A stretch of DNA of 64,000 bases. Source: Adineta steineri (Eukaryota; Rotifera; Eurotatoria; Adinetida; Adinetidae). A program made the position numbers and the translations under genes. The DNA lies in NCBI GenBank assembly GCA_905250115.1, contig CAJNOI010000292.1, positions 1 to 64,000 of the forward strand. Reading direction: 5' to 3'. The notes under the pieces are model-generated. The model was given only the letters and a program-made list of their open reading frames with translations, ran no database searches and was not told where the DNA came from. Below, one piece after another: positions 50,864 to 62,778 of the stretch (position 1 is its first letter; each line of letters opens with the position of its first letter).

Positions 50864-51183
50864 TCATTTATTAATAATATACACTTCAACTTCTTCAATA
50901 ATATTATTATTATTACTATTCGTAGTTAATGTTGAGTTACAAATACAATCATTATTTGCATCACAATAACCAGTTAATGAAAATGTTGTAGCGAAACAAT
51001 ATATACGACAAGCAACATTCCCACCAGTTGTACATATATCATCCATGACATCGGTTTCCTTATTTTTATTACTGCACACTATTTTAAAAAAATAAATTTT
51101 CAGAATACTAATGAAAAAGATTTACTTATTGTGCCAATGATTACCCATAGACAAATAATTATAATATGACTTTTTGATAACAT
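50864..51183 (-). CDS. Small secreted cysteine-rich peptide, CS-alpha-beta defensin-like
   Basis: Two exons, 51183-51126 and 51078-50864, spliced in phase 1 (273 nt, 90 residues). Exon 1 encodes a signal peptide (MLSKSHIIIICLWVIIGTI). The mature part has six cysteines spaced C-x7-C-x3-C-x10-C-x5-C-x1-C, with ACRIYC, GYC and CIC, which are the CxxxC, GxC and CxC marks of CS-alpha-beta peptides. An Asn-rich acidic tail follows (NSNNNN, EEVEVYI). Such peptides in animals are mostly antimicrobial, though the fold also covers channel-active peptides; no activity can be assigned from sequence. It stands alone, about 2.3 kb from the receptor gene. Standard ORF calling sees only the second exon, without its signal peptide. 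Confidence 0.7.
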
Positions 51184-53499
51184 AATGTTAACTTTCAGAC
51201 GTTAATAAATTCGCAATAAATTCAAAGATTCTAAATCCCTTTATTAATTGGATTATGATTTAACCATTCATAGTTAAGTTCCATATATACTCTGACTCTG
51301 TTGAATAAAAGTGACATCCATTGAATATACTTATATACATTGAAGTAAAAGGAAACTATTGAAGATAATTGATATTTCTAGTAGTAGTATGCTTATTTGA
51401 GCAAAACTTATTTAGAAGTAGTCCAGAGAATTTCTGATGTATAGGGAAAAGAATCTAACCCAGCAAGAGACATAAGCCTGATGGCAAGCATAAAACTCTC
51501 ACCCACAGAAAAAATTGAAATCATCGAATTCCTTTAATTCAGACCAAATCAGTTTACTCTGTTCATAGATTATGTCTTGTTAAGATATCTTTTATAGTTT
51601 AGAAATATCATCTATCCACAGTTCATGTCAACTCAAAATAGAAAGTCATTGGGAACTTCAACAGCTATTATGTCATCACTTCTTAAAATCTTAAATAAGA
51701 TGTCTTAACTTAATAATAGTTTTACTTTATTAATTCTTTACTAAATTCAAAAATAAGTTTAAATAAAAATCAATCATCTTAAAAATATTTCTTTCACTCT
51801 TTTTTTCATTATATTTCATTGAAGAGTGGTTGATATTTATCAAACTACTTTTTAAAATTTTTTTCAAAATCCTCTCAGTTGTCAGACTGCTTGATGAAAA
51901 AATAATCTTTATCTTGTTTCTTTTTCTGATTAAAGAGTGCCGATGAACTGCGTATTCACTATTTAGTGTTATATCAAGGGCAAATACGATCAGACTAGTA
52001 TGCGCGTAAACTATCTTCAACTGAGTGCTATTATTCTTATATATTTTTCAATTTTTCCATTCATATACCAATTAATTATGAAAAAAAATAGTATCTTTTG
52101 TTTTCTAATTAATTAATAGAAAATAAAACTACGTAAAGCACAGGACAACAAGTGATAGAAATGCTTGTAAGATGATTGATTTTATTTAAATTAAGTTTTT
52201 TTTTGCGAATATGCGCAACTGTGATAAATAATTTAAACTTATTTTTGAATGTAATAAAGAATTAATAAAGTAAAACTATTATTTAGTTAAGTCATTTCAT
52301 ATATGCTAATAATCAAATGTATGTAAGACTGATATAACTTAATATTTTTTAGTTAATTTTTTTATCTACCTAGGTGCATATACACTTCTTTTTATTTAAA
52401 GTCATGTCTTTAATAAAATATTTTTTGCATTGATTCACGTTCTCAAAATAATACTACAAACACACGCGTCCATTGTGCATTTAATGTTACATAGTAGGTA
52501 CTGATTCATTTCATCATAAAAAGAAAAATGGTGTATATGTTACTATATTAGATAAGAATCCGTTGAAGAAAACTAATCTGTACATACAGTCAAACAGCAT
52601 TCTTCTCTTTTTCTTTTCTCTCAAAGAAAAATTTTCAGTAATCATCTCTCGTCATTTATAAAGACGATGGTGCATGTATTGTTTTGAATTTCTTTGTATA
52701 ACGATTGTTCTTTCTGTGATAAAAATATTTTGCAATGGGTTTTTTTATATAAGATTTTTCTTTTCCTGATGAAATTCTTTTTATAGTGGATAAGTTATTG
52801 TTTATATGAGTGTGTATTTTTCGAGTGATTTGTTTTTGTAGTATTTTCCTTGGAAGTGTGAAACGATTTTATACTTTAATTTTTACTTTTAGGTAAACTT
52901 CAAGTTGCATTTTATCCAGTGTTTTCTTTTCGTTTTTTATTTCTCCAACTAACATTTCGAAAAAATAATCATAAACAATCGAGTTTTTTACGACTGAGTG
53001 CTCTCACTTACATTCTCAGCTCTTCATCAATATTTATCCACACTCCGCTTTTGTCTTTGATCGAACCTTAGGTCTATCTATTTTCAAGCTCATAATGCGA
53101 ATCGCTTATCTTTTAGACCGACATACCGGATATATATTATTTATGCTGTTCATTATGTATATAATAATATTCTGTAAGCATACAGTGAGAAATAAGTGTG
53201 GTCAATCACTGTCACAATTATTGCTCTTGTTTTCGTTTGCGCTAAATTATAACTCGAAAGCATATACATATCTTCGTATCTGTCTTCAGCCATATTAATC
53301 GAAAGCTTTTCTTTGTAAACTAATAGTCACAAAACGGTTCTTGTTAAATATTAGCCTTGCTTTCATCGGAAACCCAATAAACGATAATGAATCTGGAGGA
53401 AGATTTGAATTGATACAATATTTCGAATATTTTTGCCTTTCAGATACAAACGGTTAATTTGAACACATCTCGACGAAAATACAACAATAACTGACACTT
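51184..53499. other. Intergenic region upstream of the ART-NACHT-HEAT gene
   Basis: About 2.3 kb of AT-rich DNA. Open frames at 51730-52020 (-) and 53095-53298 (+) show no family features. A CTTTCAG acceptor about 55 bp before the ATG at 53500 indicates a 5' UTR intron or trans-splice acceptor. Confidence 0.5.
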
Positions 53500-56400
53500 A
53501 TGCAGGAAAGTCGATTTGTAAACCGCACTCTCTCAGAGCTTCAAGAAGCCAATCGCAATCCAATATATGGTTATGAAGATTCACCCATTCTGACATTAGA
53601 GGAAGCTGTGGAAAAACTAATTCCACTCGTTCCCGATGTTTTAGCTTATGTCATGACAGCTAAAAAGAAATATCATCGACATTCAGATTTATTAATGCGA
53701 GATGAATCGGCGGCAATATATCTTTATTCGATGCCATCAACTTTTTTTTCTTCTCTCAACAACACACTTCGAGCTGAAGATCGACATGCACTTAAGCCAT
53801 GGTTTGCCTACTTGAGATTGTTTATGACAGCTCTCAAGAAACTACCATCAATTAAGACCGTTGTTTGGAGAGGCGTTTACGGTGATGTTAGTTCAGTATT
53901 TGCTAACAGTAATATCGGCATTTGGTGGAGTGTAAATTCAACTTCGCTGGATCTGAAAATTGTTCAACCATTTCTAGGCGAACATGGCACTTTGTTCGCT
54001 ATTGAAGCTATATGTGGCAAAGATATCTCCCAATTTTCAGCAACTCCAGAAGAAAAAGAAGTTATTCTAATGCCTGGAACTCATGTACGAGCCAAAACCG
54101 AAGTACTCAATTTCAATGATCGTCTCTTCATTGTTCACTTGGACGAAGTAACTCTTCAAAGGTTAGTCCACTTGAAAAGATAAATAAAATCTATCATATT
54201 TATTCGCCATTGAGAATATATTTAATGTGATCGTCCCATGAAAATTGTCTATTCTATAGGTACAATAGTATGCAATGCAGCTCACACTGTCTCACCGTTT
54301 ATTTTATCTGATAAGTACTTTAATATCGAAACTTAAATATTGACAAGAAGCACATATCATAGAGAAAATAAACAAGGCCTGATAGTAATGTTTGCATAAA
54401 AATTTGTAAACTAAAACAGAATTTCAACTAGAACTTTTACAATTCAAATATTTTCGAACAGTTTGCGAACAACATTTGTTTTTCGTTGATGAACCGTAGT
54501 AAAGCTAAAGGTTCGCCTGAAAAAGTTTCTGGAAATGCAAATAAATAAATCTCCTTATCATACAGGAGATATTAGTTTTCTTTATAAATCCGTTAGTATA
54601 TTGTTCGAGCTAATCGAAAATACATTAAATGAGTTTGTATTAAGTAACATTTTATGAAATATTCACTATTTTCTAAATATTATTTACGTTTTTAATAGTG
54701 AATCACAATTTGAGCCAAATCATCTATTTCAATCGATAAAACAAGAATATTATCGAAATGGTTATATTGAACGTCTGATGAATCCAGCAAAATCCTATCC
54801 AATTGAAGACAGTTACATTAATTTAGCCATCGTCGAAACTAAACAACAACAACAAAAAGAAAAACAACTTCGTGATGCTCCCAATAATGATGCTATTATG
54901 GGAAGCTTTGAAGAAATTTATGGAACAAAAACTACAATAGATGTCAAAAACATTTTTGAAGCATGTAAAAATCAAGAGAAGAAAGTGCTGGTGTTCGGAC
55001 GTGCTGGAATAGGAAAATCCACATTCTGCCGATATATTGCTTATCAGTGGGCGATGGGTTTATGTTGGACACAATATGAATTATTGGCTTTAATTCCATT
55101 ACGTCGCTTAACAACTAATCGATATCCTCCTTTACCAATTGGTCAGAATTATTCTTTAATTGATCTTGTAAAAAAAGAGATTTTTTCTTATGATCTATCT
55201 GAAAGTGAAGACAAACTTCTGAAAAAACACTTTGATGCAAAAAAGACTCTATGGATTCTGGATGGATATGATGAAATTATACAAAATGTACCTTCACATT
55301 TAGAATGTTTATTCGAACAATTACTTAAAACTCCACATCATATTTTGACATCTCGTCCATATCAAAATTCATTAGCTTACCATGTGCAAATGGAAATCAC
55401 AGGTTTTACAGACAAAAATATCGAGCAGTATGTGCAGAAATTCTTTGATCAAATGAAAGATGAACTCGACAATTCTTTGATCAAAAGTCAAAAATTATTC
55501 AGATTCTTACAGTCAAATCAATCTATCTGGGGTGTTGCACATATTCCAGTGAATTTAGAACTGATATGTAGTCTTTGGAGTAATGAAGATTTTATAGAAA
55601 CAAAAGGATTAACAATAACATCATTATATACAGTTATGATTGAATGGTTATGTCGACGATATTTATCAATACCAAATAAAAAAATTCAAAATTTATCTAA
55701 AGACGACGTCAGTCAACGCTGTGAAAAAGAATTAGCATTCTTAGAAAATCTTGCCTTTAATGGAATGAAGTGTAACTCTATAATTCTACGACCAACTCTA
55801 CTGAAAGAAGCACTAAATGAAGAAAAAATCTCTTTACATGACCATCCACATATACTCAATATGGGAGTTCTCAAAAGTTTTAATAAACAAGGTATCGATA
55901 CTCAGATTGAAACAGATAAAGATCATTATTTTGTGCACCTCAGTTTTCAAGAATATTTTACAGCACGGTATTTGATTAAAGCTATTAAAGACTACTTAAC
56001 TCATCAAGAAGAAATCAAATTTATTCAGCGAGAAAAATACAATCAACGTTATGCATTAGTGTTTGCTTTTCTGTCCGGTCTTTCCAGTGAGGCTGATACA
56101 AACATATGTTTAAACAACTTTTGGGAACTTATATTAACACCACCGATGGATCTTCTTGGAATAAGACACATGCAACTTGTTATTTCTTGCATTGAAGAGA
56201 TAACAAGCCAATCAACTATTCTGCAACACACTGCATTGATAGAATGGATAGCAAAATACATTGAATATAATTTGTCTACGGAGAACAAAATTATTCCTGA
56301 GTGTCTTGTCCAATCATTAAGAAGAGCACCATCAGTAATAAGCAATCAAAGAATTATAAATGCATTTATCCATCCACTTCAAAATCATGATTCAAAAATC

Positions 56401-57933
56401 AGAATCGCGGTGCTCTCATTCATTTCTAAAATTAACAGTTCAGATCTTGCGTTGGCACTGATTAATTTAGTGAGTATCGCACTAGATGATAAAGATGCGA
56501 CGGTGAGAGTCTCTGCATGCGAGGCTCTTGAGAATATGGGTGAGAAAGCAGCCACGAATGAAGTGATCACTAAATTGATCAGTGCATTAGAATATAAGAG
56601 TGATGACGTCATAGTCAGTGCATACCGAGCTCTCGGTAATATAGGCAAAAAAGCAGCAACGAATGAAGTGATCACTAAACTGATTAGTGCATTAGAAGAT
56701 AAGACTGTCCTTGTCAGATGGTGTGCATGCAATGCTCTCGGGCATATAGGTAAAAAAGCAGCGACGAATGAAGTGATCAATAAACTGTTTAGTACATTCG
56801 AAGATGAGAATGACTTTGTCAGAGAGGGTGCATCTAGAGCCCTTGGGATTATAGGTAAAAAAGCAGCGACGAATGAAGTGATCACAAAACTGGTTAATGC
56901 ATTAGAAGATGAGAGTGACAAGATTAGAGACAGTGCATGTCGAGCTCTTGGGTGTATAGGTGAAAAAGCAGCGACGAATGAAGTGATCACTAAACTATTT
57001 AGTGCATTAGAAGATCAGAATGAGAAGATCAGATTAAGCGCATGCCAAGCTTTTGGGGCTATAGGTGAAAAAGCAGCGACGAATGAAGTGATCACTGGAC
57101 TTATTAATGCATTAGAAGATGAGGCGGACCTTGTCAGATGTTTTGCATGCTATGCTCTCGAGTATATGGGTGAAAAAGCAGCGACGAATGAAGTGATCAC
57201 TAAACTGATTAGTGCATTAGAAGATAAGAGTGACCAGGTCATATGGTGTGCATGCAACGCTCTCAGAAATATAGGTGGAAGAGTTGCGACGAATAAAGTG
57301 ATCACTAAACTGAGTAAAGCATTAGAAGATGAGAGTGAATATGTCAGACGTGGGACCTGTGAAGCTCTGAAGAATATGGGTAAAAAAGCAGCGACAAATG
57401 AAGTAATCATTAAACTGTTTAGTGCATTGGATGATGAGGGGGGCCAGGTTAGAGAGAGCGCCTGCCAAGCTCTCGGAAAAATGGGTGAAAAAGCAGCGAC
57501 GAATGAAGTGATCACTAAGCTTGTGAATATACTTGATGAGCCTGGAAAATTATCTTATACAGCTGCAGATGCTATAGATGGTATTTTACATTCTTCAACC
57601 GTAATGATTGATTTTGGTCCAATGTTAATTTCAAAACTTTGCGGATGTGGAAGACAATTGAAGTGCTTAAAAAATGTTTCACTGGATGAATTAATCAGAA
57701 AATTTTTCCATTCTCAAGATGCTGCTTGGTTGTTGCCGATGATTGAAATAGCACTTCAGAAGGGTGCTGCTGTGTTGATCAATGAAGGTAAATTAATGGT
57801 GTATGATAATGGAGAACCAATAGAAGTATCTACTCAAAATTTGGAACTACATAATAAACTCATTGAAGCTTTTACTAATAAGGCAAAAGCGCTGCACTTG
57901 CCTCTTGGAATACCATCAAATCTAGAAAATTAA
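53500..57933 (+). CDS. ART-NACHT-HEAT receptor-like protein
   Basis: Exon 53500-54161 (GTTAGT donor) and exon 54699-57933 join in phase 2 to give 1298 residues. Residues 1-220 form an arginine-type mono-ADP-ribosyltransferase domain: R124 in VVWRGV, STS at 147-149 in WWSVNSTS, and E185-K-E187. A linker leads to a NACHT NTPase with Walker A GRAGIGKST (about residue 320) and Walker B LWILDGYDEI (about 404), then a winged-helix region and FVHLSFQEYFTARYL. About ten 35-residue HEAT units (about 806-1168) repeat KAATNEVITKL; residues at the exposed VRxxAC positions vary. A C-terminal domain follows. The layout is of a nucleotide-switched sensor with an NAD-using effector; an immune role is inference. 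It converges on Argonaute B. Calling the first exon alone would wrongly give a free ART protein. Confidence 0.88.
56455..57530 (+). repeat. 105-bp (35-codon) HEAT tandem array, about 10 units
   Basis: Units share near-identical DNA around AAAGCAGCGACGAATGAAGT and TGATCACTAAACTG, while the codons in between differ. The shared cores are conserved at DNA level, including third positions, implying recent unit duplication or homogenisation. The gap in arm A falls in the same array. Confidence 0.9.
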
Positions 57934-59353
57934 TGTTAATTATATTCGTGTTTCTGGAATATCCTGCATTTTTCATCAAAATTATTAATTAACCATATAC
58001 ATTTCATCTTCATATTGAGTTATGCTAACATGTTAATTTTATACTTTTTTCTTTGCTTATTATATTGTATTTCTTAGTCTATTTGTTTTTTTCACAGTTA
58101 TTGAATAAAGTGTATGAAAAAAAATCCAAGTTCTTTGTTTTCAGTGATATAAAATAGTTATTAATTGTCAACTACTTTGTAGAAATCATTTGATGAACAA
58201 GTGAATCTATTATATACGAAATGAAGTTTATTAAAAATGATTCTATGTCGTACTTATTCTAATAAAACCCAAGTGTGTAGTAACTTTTTTATTGACAATA
58301 AAAGACAGAAAGAGTAATAAATCAGTTTCTTATTTAGTTGTGTTCATTTTTTAAGGTTTAAGATTAATGTTTGAATGAAAATTGATATTGTTTTTCTATA
58401 TACTAAATTAAAATTGGATTTTATTGCCTATAAAAAATATGATAGACGGAAATATTAGCTAGATATCCTTTTACATATTTTTTCTTTCATTATTCAAAGT
58501 GCTGAAATAAATTTAAAGTTATATGGAGTCCAATCAGTTTTCGAGGATGGGTGTGTGTGAGATAGAAAGAATACTCACGTCTACCCACACTCACACCTTG
58601 GCATAAGTGAATTTTTTTATTCAGTCTATTTATTTAAAGCATACTGAAAAAGAAAGAATAACATCAGTATTACAAACATTACTTGATTTCGAGAATATAT
58701 CTATTTTTTGATCATTCGTCGTTTTTTTCTCATGAAAATTATTTCTGTGCAGGAACTTCGTTCGTAATGAAACATACAAAATTCAAAGCCATAACGCTAT
58801 TACTAGCAATTGTCAGTCCTCATTTAACTACAAATATTTGTTACACCTTTTAGATTGAAAATGCTTGTATTCAGCTCTCCAGCATGTTATTAAAACAATT
58901 CGAAAGAACACTTTTCTGAGGATTTGTCCACTAAAATTAATTTGAAAAGGTATTTTGGGAAAATATTTTTCACAAGTAGGCATGTGCCCCCGACTATCCT
59001 GTGTTGAATGGTGAAAACCGCAGTTCACTATGACTTTCCATTCAAGAATTATAAGCTTTTCTTTAAAAACTCCGATAGTAGTTTATTTCTAACTTTTTCT
59101 TGTTTATTATAAGTTTGTTTGTCTAGTAAAAGTATCACAAATATAAAAATCTAAACTCGATAGTATATCACCTTAAAAACAAAACTATATAGAGAACATG
59201 AAAATAATATAGAAATGTGATACAAATACACAATAAATAGAAAACATACAAAGAACACTCGGTTAACTTTCTTCTTCTTATCCATGATATGTTTTCAAGT
59301 AAACACAATAGCATACATATATCAAAACAACGAAAATTAATAGATCTTTTATT
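57934..59353. other. Convergent intergenic region in arm B
   Basis: Counterpart of 24697-26116, with roughly a tenth of positions changed and small indels. Contains both 3' ends and the hairpin at 58541-58600. An open frame at 58828-59028 is not preserved in arm A. Confidence 0.6.
58541..58600. repeat. GTGTGAG/CTCACAC hairpin in arm B
   Basis: TCGAGGATGGGTGTGTGTGA and CTACCCACACTCACACCTTG flank GATAGAAAGAATACTCACGT. It is the reverse-complement partner of 25449-25506. The stem differs between arms but stays pairable. Confidence 0.55.
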
Positions 59354-62300
59354 TTATGTAAACCACATCATGTTTTTAACATTTTTATTAACCATGATCA
59401 AATTACTTTTGATATCTTCTAAAGTAAGATCATCTTCAACTTGTCCAGTATCTCGATTTGATGGATATTGTGATGTTGTTTGATATGGTTCTTTTTCAAA
59501 ATATCTTGCATGATAAGCAACTGTATGAGCATATCGTGCAGCTGCTGGACATTTAACAGCTTTTGTACATCGTACATCAGTATGACAAAGCTAAGAAAAA
59601 AAATAAAAATTTCTATTGAAGACAAAAACAAAAATTTTTCTTTACCCAAAATGTTAATTGTTGTAATTCATCACTTGTAAATTCAATTTCATTATATAAA
59701 ACATGATAATAAGAACAAACATTCGTACCAAGTGCACCAGCATGTGAATTAAGATAAAAATCAAATTGACGTGGATGTACAATAGTTGTATCAATAACAG
59801 TTCCTGCTGCCATATTTGTTATACGTTGACCATTGGGAGCAAAAAAACGTGTATTATGTGATTTTTTTATTATTACAAATGTTATTTTAGGTAATGGACG
59901 ATTACCATAGACTTCTAAACAAGCATTTTTAAGTGCTTGAACTTCATTATCAAGTAGTTTTTGAAAATGACCTTCATCAACACCATCACGATAAACAACA
60001 ATTTTTGTTGGATATTGTTTATTTGTTTGTACAAATACATGTAAAAGATCACGTGTCATAGGTTGAAAATCTTTAATAACTTCTAATGAATATTTTTTAT
60101 CTTTTACTGGTCGTTGTTCACTTGAACGACATATATATTGTGTTGATGTTGGTGATACACTTGCAACAACAGCTGCTATTGATGGTTTACGTTCGGAAAC
60201 AACAACATGTGATACATCAGCACCAATAAACATAAAAACATCACCATCGGATTTAGGTTGATCATCAAATATTTTTTTAAATGATACAGTTGAATTAATT
60301 CCACCTAAACGTGCATTCATTTTTTGTGCAACATTTTCAATATAAGCATTCTAAGAAAAAGAATGAATCAAATTGAATAGAATTCAAAAAATAAATAACT
60401 TACAAGTTTGCCAGGATTATTTTGCTTTCGAATTGAACCCAAATCACAACCTATAGAATAGAATATTTAATTAAAAATATCAAATATGTCAAGTAATCCG
60501 TGGGTGTGAAAGAAGAGTAATCCATACATGTACATCCACCCTCAATCACCCACTGCTACAACGACGACATCGATCGTGCCGAGCTTCTCGAAGGATACTC
60601 GCTTCAACGAAATACGCTCATCAGATTGTCTCTAATATTTCTACACTTTTTACTTGTTACATAACTTACAAAGAGTAATGATACCAAATTCTTGTAATGC
60701 ACAACGTTTTATAGTTTGATAAGAGTCCGGACAATCACCAATCAAAATAAATAAACCAAATTCAGCACCACTAGCATGTAAATCATAAATACATTGACGT
60801 ATTTGATGATGAGATATAATTTTTGTTTCAAAATGCGGATTCATTTGAATTCCATAACGACGAGTAGTTTCTGGTAACATATGACAAAATTCTTCTAATT
60901 TTTGCATATCCATATGTCCTGGTTCTCGCTTCCCATCTTTAACTAAAATCATTTCCCATTTATGAACACGTGTAGTTTGTTGTAAGAGACTTCCTTTCAT
61001 AAGCCATTTACCAATTGTAACTGAAGCAATACGATTATTTCGATAAACAATATTTGGTGGTTCAAGTACACGTCCTTTAACTTGTAACATTTCATTTGTA
61101 TCAATTGTCATTGATAAATGTTTTAAATATGGATCATTATTAAAATTTCTTTCATTAGCAATCATCATTGTTTTATTAAAACGTACTTCAGGTAATAAAA
61201 TCGAACGTTTCGATTTTTCAGCATTTTGTTCTGTTGTCATTAATGATCGATCAACAATTTGCCATTCTTCAACAAAACATAATTCAATTGGTATATAGGA
61301 TAAATTTTGTGCACCTTTATTAACACATTCAAGTGTTGGTAAACGTGGATATTTTAATTTAATATCATATTTTTCCACAAGATATTCTGCAACAGACATT
61401 TTACGTGAATCACCATCAGGTCCATCTATTGTTACAGGATGTTGATCAGCATTATCACCAAAACCACGAATATTATAAACCATTTTATTAAATGTATGTC
61501 GAGTTTCAACAGTAATGATTTCCAAACATTTCATTCTTAATAATGCACGTTTTTCATCAGCTGACATTATAGCTCCATTGATTTTTAAATCTCGTCCAAG
61601 ATAAATCGATAGAAAATGTAACATATCAATATTTCGATAAAAACATGAACATTTTGTATCAATTGTTAATGTCGGTCCAATTTGTGTAACAAACATCGCT
61701 TGATAAAAACCTTGTGCTAATGCAAAGCCACTATTTTGAAATGGTCCACCATCATATAACATTTGATTTTTTTCAAAAAATTGATTTCGAATGCAAACCA
61801 TACGTGAACGAATTGTTTGTTTAAGTAATGTTTCAAGCATACGAATTAAATCTTGTGGACGTTTACATGGTGTTTTACTTTGAACATATTGCCACATATC
61901 TTCAACAGTAACACGATCTGACATATCTTTAATAGCTAATTGATATATTTGATTTTTTATTGTTATTTCATATGTTCTAGCTCTATCAAGTAATAATTCT
62001 CGTGAATAAAGAAAATTACCATCATCAAACCTAAATTTGATTTATTATACAATTTTAAATACAAATGAAGTTAATTCTATACTTTACCATACGAATGGTA
62101 AATTGTCAGCTTCTCGTTGGAGAATTTTTTGAACTATTTCAAATCGATTATGTTGACGTTTATTTGCATTACACCATTTACCACGTTTAAATACATTTAC
62201 ATGAACAGTATATTGATTCTATAAGAAGAAAATTTGATTTATTTAATTTCTATAAGATAAAATAATACGTACAATAGCAAGAGTCTCAGATAAATTACAT

Positions 62301-62778
62301 TTAAAATGATTTGTATAAAGTGTAATAACTTGTCCTTTAGTGCCACCAGAATCTGGACGAAAACATATTGGGATTTGTTCATGTTGTGATCGATCAGGTA
62401 CAACAGAACGAATAGCATTAACTGATGGTGGACGATTATCATAAGGTTTATCCGGATGATGAGGTTCTGCGGAACGATTACGTATTCGACTATTGTGTGT
62501 GTGATTATTATTTTCAAATGAAACTTTACTAACACGATTGCATACATCTCCAACTGATACTGGTGATAATGGACGACGATGATAATGGTGCGTATTTGGT
62601 GTTATATAAGATGATGGATCAATATCTTTATTACGTGTATCATAACGAGCTGGAAAAAAAATATGAATATTTTAATATATCAAAAAGAAAATTGAAGAAT
62701 ATAATTACGTTTTCTTCCATGACCACGATTTCCACAAGTGTTTGTGGAAGGTGGATAGCGATAGGAGGGTGCTGACAT
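59354..62778 (-). CDS. Argonaute (AGO-clade), copy B, predicted slicer
   Basis: Same exon plan as copy A on the opposite strand: ATG at 62778-62776 (MSAPSYRYPPSTN) and stop at 59354-59356. Only two amino-acid changes are evident in the long central exon: VQSKT for VRSKT, and AIMSADEK for AMMSADEK. The D-E-D-H residues in GADVSH, SLEVIKDF, YRDGVDEGHF and ARYAHTVAYHARYF are intact. Introns are also nearly the same, except intron 4, where the left end of the inserted element differs and copy B is about 25 bp shorter. With intact introns it is a segmental, not a retroposed, copy. Function as for copy A: small-RNA-guided cleavage. Both copies seem expressible. Confidence 0.93.
60486..60555. repeat. 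Arm B copy of the Argonaute intron 4 element (partly eroded)
   Basis: Keeps the terminus ATGTCAAGTAATCCG (60486-60500) and GGGTGTGAAAGAAGAGTAAT plus CATCCACCCTCAATCACCCA. The opposite terminus, near 60640, is degenerate compared with arm A. Confidence 0.55.

Noticed and set aside
51730..52020. 96-codon minus-strand frame
   Set aside because: Lys/Ile/Asn-rich, no motif, in AT-rich intergenic DNA; not duplicated or supported by splice signals.
53095..53298. Hydrophobic frame upstream of the ART gene
   Set aside because: Probably within the 5' UTR or an intron; no resemblance and no phase-compatible link to the ART exon.
56049..57515. Long minus-strand open frames within the NACHT-HEAT gene
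   Set aside because: They are the antisense of a periodic HEAT array (repeated ITSFVAAFSPI text); no independent evidence of expression.
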